Source: Planctomycetota bacterium
Lineage (GTDB): Bacteria > Planctomycetota > UBA8742 > UBA2392
Reading direction: 5' to 3'
DNA length: 64,000 nucleotides
Assembly: GCA_020638635.1 (NCBI GenBank)
Contig: JACKIE010000015.1
Span: 1 to 64,000 of the forward strand
In this document: one piece after another, positions 58,834 to 64,000 of the stretch
How positions within the stretch are numbered: position 1 is the first letter of the stretch
Layout: the number at the start of each line of letters is the position of its first letter
Translations under genes and position numbers: made by a program
The notes under the pieces: generated by a model
Told to the model about the DNA's origin: nothing
Database searches by the model: none
What the model saw: the letters and a program-made list of their open reading frames with translations, nothing else

Positions 58834-59032
58834 TGCGGTTGACGAGAGCTGATGCTCCGCCGGTACGTGACCCCTCACGAATCCAGGCGTTCACCCCTTC
58901 CGCCAGAGACAGCTTCATCCGTCGCCAGTGATCGCCCACTCGCGACGGTGCCATGCGGCCGAGACGTGTTTGAGAGGGTAGCTTTACGCTCTCCTTTCCG
59001 GCCCTTTCTGCGCGTCTCGGCCCTCTTTATTT
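58834..59032 (+). ncRNA. Structured leader RNA or sRNA upstream of bshA
   Basis: About 200 nt from the promoter to a terminator-like hairpin. It can form at least three stems: GAGC/GCTC near 58846, CCGTCGC/GCGACGG (58919-58948), and the large final stem. No coding frame is convincing. It matches no ncRNA family I can name (not tmRNA, RNase P or SRP by motif). It could be a riboswitch-like attenuator for bshA or a free sRNA. Confidence 0.45.
58957..59032 (+). terminator. Large hairpin with U-rich tail
   Basis: GGCCGAGACG (58957-58966) pairs with CGTCTCGGCC (59013-59022), with a smaller GAGAG/CTCTC stem inside, then CTCTTTATTT. It lies 62 bp before the bshA ATG, so it may be an attenuator. Confidence 0.65.
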
Positions 59033-59093
59033 AACCTATCGCTGTGGCCCCGGCGGGAATACCGTGCGGGGCCCTGTTGTTGGTGCCCAGCGC

Positions 59094-60227
59094 ATGAAAA
59101 TCGGGATCGTCTGCTACCCCACCCACGGTGGCTCCGGCGTTGTCGCCACGGAGTTGGGCGCCGCGCTGGCCGAAAACGGCCACAGCGTGCACATCATCAG
59201 CTACGCGATCCCGTTCCGTTTCGAGAGCTTCCGCAAGAACCTGACCTATCACGAGGTCGAGGTCAGCGCCTACCCGCTGTTCCGCTATCCGCCCTACGAC
59301 CTGGCCTTGGCCGGCACCATCATGGAGGTCGCCCAGCAGTACGGCCTCGACATCCTGCACGCCCATTACGCCATCCCGCATGCGATCAGCGGCCACCTGG
59401 CACGCGAGATGCTGAACGGTGACAGCGCCAACACACGGCTGATCACCACGCTGCACGGCACGGACATCACCATCATCGGCCAGCAGCGCATCTTCCAGCG
59501 CATCACGCGCTTCGGCATTCGCCAGAGCGACGGCGTCACCAGCGTCAGCCAGGAGCTGAAGGATCGCGTGCTGAACACCATCGACTGCGGCGCCCAGGAC
59601 ATCGAGGTGATTCCCAACTTCATCGACACCGAGCGCTTCAAGCCCGGCTGCTGCCCCGACAAGCGGGCGCAGCTGGCCGCACCCGACGAAAAGATCGTGG
59701 TCCACGTCAGCAACTTCCGCGAGGTGAAACGCCCGCTGGATGTGGTCAGCGCGTTTGCCATCGCCGCGCGCGAGCAGAAGGCGCGGCTGGTGATGATCGG
59801 CGACGGGCCCGAACTGGGCGCCTGCAAAGAGCTGGCCCGCGAGCTTGGCATCTTCGAGCGCTGCACCTTCCCCGGCACCTACGACGCGATCTGGGAGCTG
59901 CTGCCCCAGGCCGACGTGTTCTTCCTGCCCAGCGACTACGAGAGCTTCGGCCTCAGCGCGCTGGAGGCCATGGCCTGCGGCGTGCCGGTGGTGGCCAGCA
60001 ACACCGGCGGCCTGCCTGAGGTGGTGGAAGACGGGATCAGCGGTTTCCTGCACACGCCCGGCAACGTGGAAGCCATGGCGGCATCGATCCGCAAGCTGCT
60101 CAGCGACGACAAGCTGGCCCAGCGCATGGGCGAAGCCGCCCGCGAACGAGCGTCCAGCAAGTTCCGCCGCGAGGCCCTGCTGCCGGTCTGGGAAGCGTAC
60201 TACGAGCGGATCCTGAGCAAGAAGTAG
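59094..60227 (+). CDS. bshA: BshA-type glycosyltransferase (N-acetyl-glucosaminyl L-malate synthase)
   Basis: 377 residues from ATG 59094. CYPTHGGSGVVATELGAALA and FRYPPYDLALAGTIMEVA are strongly characteristic of BshA, the first enzyme of bacillithiol synthesis, which joins UDP-GlcNAc and L-malate. The GT4 C-terminal motif LPSDYESFGLSALEAMACG (E-x7-E) is intact. It lies behind a promoter and structured leader, with weak SD. No bshB or bshC is in the window. Confidence 0.9.
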   Translation: MKIGIVCYPTHGGSGVVATELGAALAENGHSVHIISYAIPFRFESFRKNLTYHEVEVSAYPLFRYPPYDLALAGTIMEVAQQYGLDILHAHYAIPHAISGHLAREMLNGDSANTRLITTLHGTDITIIGQQRIFQRITRFGIRQSDGVTSVSQELKDRVLNTIDCGAQDIEVIPNFIDTERFKPGCCPDKRAQLAAPDEKIVVHVSNFREVKRPLDVVSAFAIAAREQKARLVMIGDGPELGACKELARELGIFERCTFPGTYDAIWELLPQADVFFLPSDYESFGLSALEAMACGVPVVASNTGGLPEVVEDGISGFLHTPGNVEAMAASIRKLLSDDKLAQRMGEAARERASSKFRREALLPVWEAYYERILSKK

Positions 60228-60321
60228 CATGGCCGTCTCGGCCATGTAGTACCCATTGGCCTCAGGCCAATGGCGGATGGGCCGGAGGCCCATCCGCACG
60301 ACATCGGCAGGATGCCGATGT
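60228..60321. repeat. Array of four tandem 3-nt-loop palindromes
   Basis: Four perfect hairpins in 94 bp: CATGGCCG with loop TCT (60228-60246, 8-bp stem), CCATTGGCC with TCA (60253-60273, 9 bp), CGGATGGGCC with GGA (60274-60296, 10 bp) and ACATCGGCA with GGA (60301-60321, 9 bp). The stems are unrelated in sequence. The gaps are 6, 0 and 4 bp. The array fills the space between convergent stops. Confidence 0.85.
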
Positions 60322-62306
60322 TACCCCAGCCAGCGTTTCAGCCAGGCGAACACTTCGCCGTACCAGTGCAGGCTGTTCTGCGGCTTCAGGATCCAGTGGT
60401 TCTCGTCCGGGTAGACCACCAAGCGCGCTTCCAGCTTCTGCGCGTGGTAGGCGTTGTAGGTCTGCAGCGCCTGCGTGTAGGGCACGCGGTAGTCCTGCTC
60501 GCCGTGGATCACCAGCATGGGCGTCTTGAACCCCTTGCTGTGGCGCATGGGGTTGTAGCGGTCCAGGCCCTCCTGGTCGCCCCAGGGCTCGCCGCCCAGG
60601 GCTTTCTCGCGGCCGGGGGTCACGTCGCGGGCGTACTGCGCCTGCAGGTCGCTGACGCCCGCGTGGTTCACCAGGCACTTGTAGCGCGTCGTCTGGGTGG
60701 CGATCCAGCTGGCCATGTAGCCGCCGTAGCTGCCGCCGGCGCAGGCCATGCGGTCCGGGTCAGCCAGGCCGCGCTCGACCAGGTAATCCGTCGCCTTGTC
60801 GATGTCCTCGAACGGCCGTTTCCCCCACTCGCCCATGATGCAGCGGGCGAACTCGTTGCCCCAGCCGGTGCTGCCGTGGAAGTTGACCATGGCCACCAGC
60901 CAGCCTTGCGCGGCGAAGGCCTGCGCGCACCAGCGCCAGTGCCACTGGTCGCCGAAGGTGCCGTGGGGCCCGCCGTGGATCAGGTGCACCAGGGGCAGGC
61001 GCTTGCGCTCAGCGCCCGGCGGGTACAGCAGCCACATCTGCACGCGCGCGCCGCCTGCGCCCTCGAAGTAGTGCTCTTCGGGTCGGGCCAGCTGCAACTC
61101 GCCCAGCTGCGGCTTGGTGAACTGGCTGAGTTGCTGCTCGCGGCCGTTGAGCGTCACGCTGACCACTTCCGGCGGGCCCAGGTGGCTCTGTTTCGTGGTG
61201 TAGACCGTCTCGCCGCGCACCTGCAGGCCCGCGTACCAGCCGCCCCGGACCAGTTGCTTTGGCTCTACTTCGCCGGGCGACTCCACGGCACGCTTGAAGT
61301 TCAGTGTGTAGACGGCGTTGGCGCCGCGGTCTTCGGCCAGGAATGCGACGCGGTCAGGGCCCGCGAATTCCCAGTTCTCGGCCGAGTGGTCCCAGGGTTC
61401 GGTCAACACCACGTGCCTGCCAGTGGCCAGCTCAAAGGCAACAAGGCGCACCTTGTCTGCATAAAACTCCGGTTCGTGCTGCATGCCGTGCAGCAGCCAG
61501 CGGCCGTCGGGCGAATAGCGCGGGCGCGAAGCGTGGCTGCCGGTCCATTCGCTGATCAGCCTCGGCTCGTTGCCGTCGAGCGTGAGCCGGTAAACACCGC
61601 TGATCAGATCATGGTAGGGCGGATCGTTGCGCACGGCTGTAAAGGCAAGCTCGCTGCCATCGGGTGCTATCGCCCAGCTGCCGGCCGCTTCCATGAGGGG
61701 GAACAGGCGCTGCAGCTTGGGCGTGAGATCTTTCAACTCGCGGGTCAGTAGATCGAGCACGAAGATATGCTGGAAAGGCTCCTCGCAAACCCAGCGGTCC
61801 CAGTACCGGTAAAAACGGTTTTCGCTGACCTTGGCCTTGACCTTGGATTCTTTGCGGCGCTTGGCTTCGGCAGCGGTGGCCTCGATGCTCCAGTGTCCCT
61901 CGTACAAGGGCGACAGGAAGGCGATGCGGCGGCCGTCGGGGAGCCAGTGCGGATCGGACATGCCCAGCGGCAGGTCGGTCAGCTTGACCGGCTCGCCGCC
62001 GTCGAGAGGCATCAGCCACAGCTGATTCTTTTCAGCGCCGTTGGCATCCTTGTCGGCAGGCGCTTTACGCACGAACGCCAGTTGGGTGCCGTCGGGGCTG
62101 AAGGCCGGCTGTGACGAAGAAGTCTCGCCGGTCAGCGCGCGCAGCTTGTTGTCTTCGCCGAGCCACAGGCGCGTGGTGCCTTCGTTCTTTGCGATGTCGT
62201 AGCTGGTGACGGGCACCACGTAACGTTTGCCCTGCGGGTCCGGCAGCGGGCTGCCCACGCGCGGCAGGCGCCACAACAGCTCCGGTGTTAATCGATCGGC
62301 AGTCAC
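60321..62306 (-). CDS. S9-family prolyl oligopeptidase-like peptidase
   Basis: 661 residues. Residues about 20-400 are a WD40-like propeller (SQPAFSPDGTQLAFV, DPHWLPDGRRIAFLS, RPRYSPDGRWLLHG). The C-terminal alpha/beta-hydrolase has the catalytic Ser in GGSYGGYMASW near 524, with an Asp candidate in IHGEQDYRVPY near 605 and a His in DENHWILKP near 637. No signal peptide is obvious, so it is likely cytoplasmic. It probably trims peptides. It ends in the hairpin array. Confidence 0.9.
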   Translation of the reverse strand: MTADRLTPELLWRLPRVGSPLPDPQGKRYVVPVTSYDIAKNEGTTRLWLGEDNKLRALTGETSSSQPAFSPDGTQLAFVRKAPADKDANGAEKNQLWLMPLDGGEPVKLTDLPLGMSDPHWLPDGRRIAFLSPLYEGHWSIEATAAEAKRRKESKVKAKVSENRFYRYWDRWVCEEPFQHIFVLDLLTRELKDLTPKLQRLFPLMEAAGSWAIAPDGSELAFTAVRNDPPYHDLISGVYRLTLDGNEPRLISEWTGSHASRPRYSPDGRWLLHGMQHEPEFYADKVRLVAFELATGRHVVLTEPWDHSAENWEFAGPDRVAFLAEDRGANAVYTLNFKRAVESPGEVEPKQLVRGGWYAGLQVRGETVYTTKQSHLGPPEVVSVTLNGREQQLSQFTKPQLGELQLARPEEHYFEGAGGARVQMWLLYPPGAERKRLPLVHLIHGGPHGTFGDQWHWRWCAQAFAAQGWLVAMVNFHGSTGWGNEFARCIMGEWGKRPFEDIDKATDYLVERGLADPDRMACAGGSYGGYMASWIATQTTRYKCLVNHAGVSDLQAQYARDVTPGREKALGGEPWGDQEGLDRYNPMRHSKGFKTPMLVIHGEQDYRVPYTQALQTYNAYHAQKLEARLVVYPDENHWILKPQNSLHWYGEVFAWLKRWLG

Positions 62307-62366
62307 GGCGTACTCCTTGCCCTGAAGCTAACCCGTCTCGCGTGGCTGTCCATCCCCGGTAAAGCA

Positions 62367-62392
62367 GAACGCCCGGCCGAGGCCGGGCGTTC
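62367..62392 (-). terminator. Stem-loop after the OmpA gene
   Basis: GAACGCCCGGC pairs with GCCGGGCGTTC across a 4-nt loop. It follows the minus-strand stop at 62411. The U-tract is weak (TGCTTTA). Confidence 0.6.
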
Positions 62393-62410
62393 GATCAGGG
62401 TGTGCGTCTG

Positions 62411-63172
62411 CTACTTGCTGACTTGCGCGCCGGGCAATGCCCCGATGCTGAGGGCATCCGCGTCACCGAGGTAGACCTCGACGCGACGGTTGCGCTGCTT
62501 GTCCTTGCTGGTGCTGCCGTTGGTGACGGGCCAGTACTCGCCGAAGCCGGCCACGAACACGCGGTCCTTGGGCACGCCCTGGCTGACCAGGAAATCCTTC
62601 ACAGCCATGGCGCGCATGGTGCTGAGGTGCACGTTGTCCTTGATGCCCTTGGCGGCCAGCTTCTTGACGGGGTCGGTGTCGGTGTGGCCGTCAACCCGCA
62701 CGAACAGGTTGGCGTCGCTCTTGACCTTTTTGCCGATGATGCCGGCGAGTTCGGTCAGCTTCTTCTTGGTGTTGTCGGTCAGGTCCCACGAACCGCTCTT
62801 GAACAGTACGCCGCTGTCGTCCATTCGCACGCCGACGGCGCCGCCGGACTGCACGAACTCCCAGTCTCCGTTGCCGCCCAGACCGCCCCAGATCTCCTGG
62901 ATGCGCTTGACGAGGTCTTCACCGGTATCAGCCGGCTTGGCATCGAGCAGATCCTTGAGTTCCTTGATGCGCGCCTCCTGCGCGCCGGCGTGGCTGCGCA
63001 GTTTGCTGATTTCACCGTCCTGGCGGCTGACCTCGGCGCTCATGGCGACGTTGGCCTCTTTCTCCGTCTCGTACTGCTTCTGCAGGCGGTTGTATTCATC
63101 CAGTGACACGCAACCGCTGCCGAGCAGCGCCGTCACAGAGAGGGCGACAAAGGACATTGCTATCTTTTTCAT
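62411..63172 (-). CDS. OmpA-family peptidoglycan-binding lipoprotein
   Basis: 253 residues. Signal peptide and lipobox (LLGSGC; Cys 21). A coiled-coil stretch (about 28-75) precedes an OmpA domain (about 120-235) with VRVDGHTDTDP, LSTMRAMAVKDFL and NRRVEVYL, the usual diaminopimelate-binding elements. It is probably an outer-membrane lipoprotein that tethers peptidoglycan. This supports a Gram-negative-type envelope. Confidence 0.9.
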   Translation of the reverse strand: MKKIAMSFVALSVTALLGSGCVSLDEYNRLQKQYETEKEANVAMSAEVSRQDGEISKLRSHAGAQEARIKELKDLLDAKPADTGEDLVKRIQEIWGGLGGNGDWEFVQSGGAVGVRMDDSGVLFKSGSWDLTDNTKKKLTELAGIIGKKVKSDANLFVRVDGHTDTDPVKKLAAKGIKDNVHLSTMRAMAVKDFLVSQGVPKDRVFVAGFGEYWPVTNGSTSKDKQRNRRVEVYLGDADALSIGALPGAQVSK

Positions 63173-63281
63173 GGCTACTCCAGGCGAGTTAGGAAGCGAT
63201 CAGGTGTTTGCGCGCACAAAAGGACGCACCGGCTGCTTGATCGGCAGCCGGTCGGCGGGGCATTCAGGAAAAATGGGAAAA

Positions 63282-64000
63282 TCACTCGCCAGCGTGTTTC
63301 ACGCGTTCGCCCGCTTCTCGGGCCTTGTCGCGCTCCGCGGCTTCCCGGATGCGGATCTCGGCGCGGATCGCCTTGGCGAGCTCGTTCAGTTTCTCGTTCA
63401 GGTGTGTGTCGTCGCTGTCTTTGCCCAGCGCGTCCGCCAGTTTGGCGTCTTCCTCGGTGAATGCGCGCGGGTAGTCAACCTGAAGTGAGCTCAGGTCTTC
63501 CGCTGCCTGGCGCTGTTCAGACTTGTCTTTGCCGCGGCGCACGCGCTTGAACTTGGCGTTCTTCACCTTGGCCTCGACCATGCCCTGGCAGGCGAGCTTG
63601 AGGTCTTCCTTGGTCTGTTTGGTCAGCCGGTTTAGCGCCGAGTCGCGGGCTGCCACCACGTCGTCGAAGCGCTGCTCGGTGATGATCGTGCCGCGATCTC
63701 GAGCCACGAACATCAGCTCGACGGCCGCGTTCTGCGCCGGGTAGCCGCCGAGCTTCAGGTGCTCGACCAGCAGCTCCCAGAAGCGTGCCGTGCGCCCTTC
63801 GCCCTCGGCCTCGTTCTCCAGCGCGATGAAGGCGCGCGCAACACGCAGCTTGTCGGCCTCTTCGGCGTCGCCGGCGGGTGTCAGCACCGGCTTGCCCACC
63901 AGGCTGTAGCCGCCCTCGGCCAGCTTCTTGAGCGCGAACAGCCCGCGCACGGCCTCGCCTTTTTTCAGCAAGTCGGGGTCGTTATAGAAGAGAAAGACCT
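63282..64000 (-). CDS. Unidentified protein, N-terminus outside window
   Basis: The frame stays open to the right edge with no stop, so the N-terminal part is missing. About 239 residues are visible. They are helical and charge-rich (RQAAEDLSSLQVDY, AIRAEIRIREAAERDKARE). Motifs such as GGYSLVGKPVLTPAGD give no family. It is on the same strand as the OmpA gene, 109 bp upstream of it. A coiled-coil or structural protein is likely. Confidence 0.6.
   Translation of the reverse strand, partial: VFLFYNDPDLLKKGEAVRGLFALKKLAEGGYSLVGKPVLTPAGDAEEADKLRVARAFIALENEAEGEGRTARFWELLVEHLKLGGYPAQNAAVELMFVARDRGTIITEQRFDDVVAARDSALNRLTKQTKEDLKLACQGMVEAKVKNAKFKRVRRGKDKSEQRQAAEDLSSLQVDYPRAFTEEDAKLADALGKDSDDTHLNEKLNELAKAIRAEIRIREAAERDKAREAGERVKHAGE

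Noticed and set aside
60270..61751. Long plus-strand open frame opposite the S9 peptidase
   Set aside because: It starts inside the hairpin array and has no protein-like motif; the peptidase is complete.

Overview
The window is a high-GC bacterial chromosome segment with dense gene packing. The envelope is Gram-negative-like: a complete Mla/MCE lipid-transport operon, an OmpA-family lipoprotein and several other lipoproteins. EF-hand/beta-lactamase fusions, FG-GAP proteins with a Cys/Gly-rich C-terminal anchor, a zinc-ribbon protein with prenyltransferase/squalene-oxidase-like repeats, and several SpoIIE-type phosphatases resemble Planctomycetota or a related lineage. No rRNA or phylogenetic marker was tested, so the assignment is an inference.

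Layout. 1-2.9 kb: end of an unknown gene, a membrane protein with a saccharopine dehydrogenase-like partner, and a small orphan gene behind a near-consensus promoter. 2.9-6.9 kb: two response-regulator/PP2C phosphatases and an HTH regulator. 7.0-9.7 kb: a secreted FG-GAP protein. 9.8-13.0 kb: an island bounded by two 111-bp direct repeats (97% identical). It carries an HK97-capsid-like gene split by a frameshift and two AT-rich orphan genes. 13.2-20.2 kb: a TM protein, an esterase-like hydrolase, a TPR protein, an EF-hand serine hydrolase, a coiled-coil protein and a B12/radical SAM enzyme. 20.2-24.3 kb: VgrG with an unusual hydrophobic insert, a coupled partner gene, a repeat copying the 3' end of tRNA-Lys, and tRNA-Lys(CTT). 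24.5-33.5 kb: a Gld-type ABC operon (ATPase, permease, GldG-like protein, DUF4340-parvulin fusion, second permease).

33.5-38.6 kb: small membrane proteins, a tandem paralogue pair (one frameshifted), a class III cyclase, an EI24/CysZ-like protein and an M23 peptidase. 38.7-41.9 kb: a ParE-type toxin-antitoxin pair, a UbiA prenyltransferase, an aminotransferase and a DUF1294 protein. 41.9-44.2 kb: the zinc-ribbon/toroid/HEAT protein. 44.3-49.6 kb: the Mla operon (STAS, MlaE, MlaF, two MlaD-like proteins, TPR lipoprotein). 49.6-53.3 kb: PgpA, then a partner-switching set (HAMP-PP2C phosphatase, RsbW-like kinase, STAS protein). 53.4-58.5 kb: HisRS with an extra C-terminal domain, two AT-richer orphan genes among palindromic repeats, a cytidylyltransferase-like protein and RimO. 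58.8-60.2 kb: a promoter, a structured leader with a terminator, and BshA. 60.3-64 kb: an S9 peptidase, an OmpA lipoprotein and a partial gene.

Two themes run through the segment. First, PP2C phosphatases with STAS and RsbW-like partners recur, suggesting partner-switching regulation. Second, intergenic space holds many palindromes: tandem hairpins with 3-nt loops, inverted repeats built from degenerate short words, and GTAGGGGCGACGC elements that sit exactly on stop codons.
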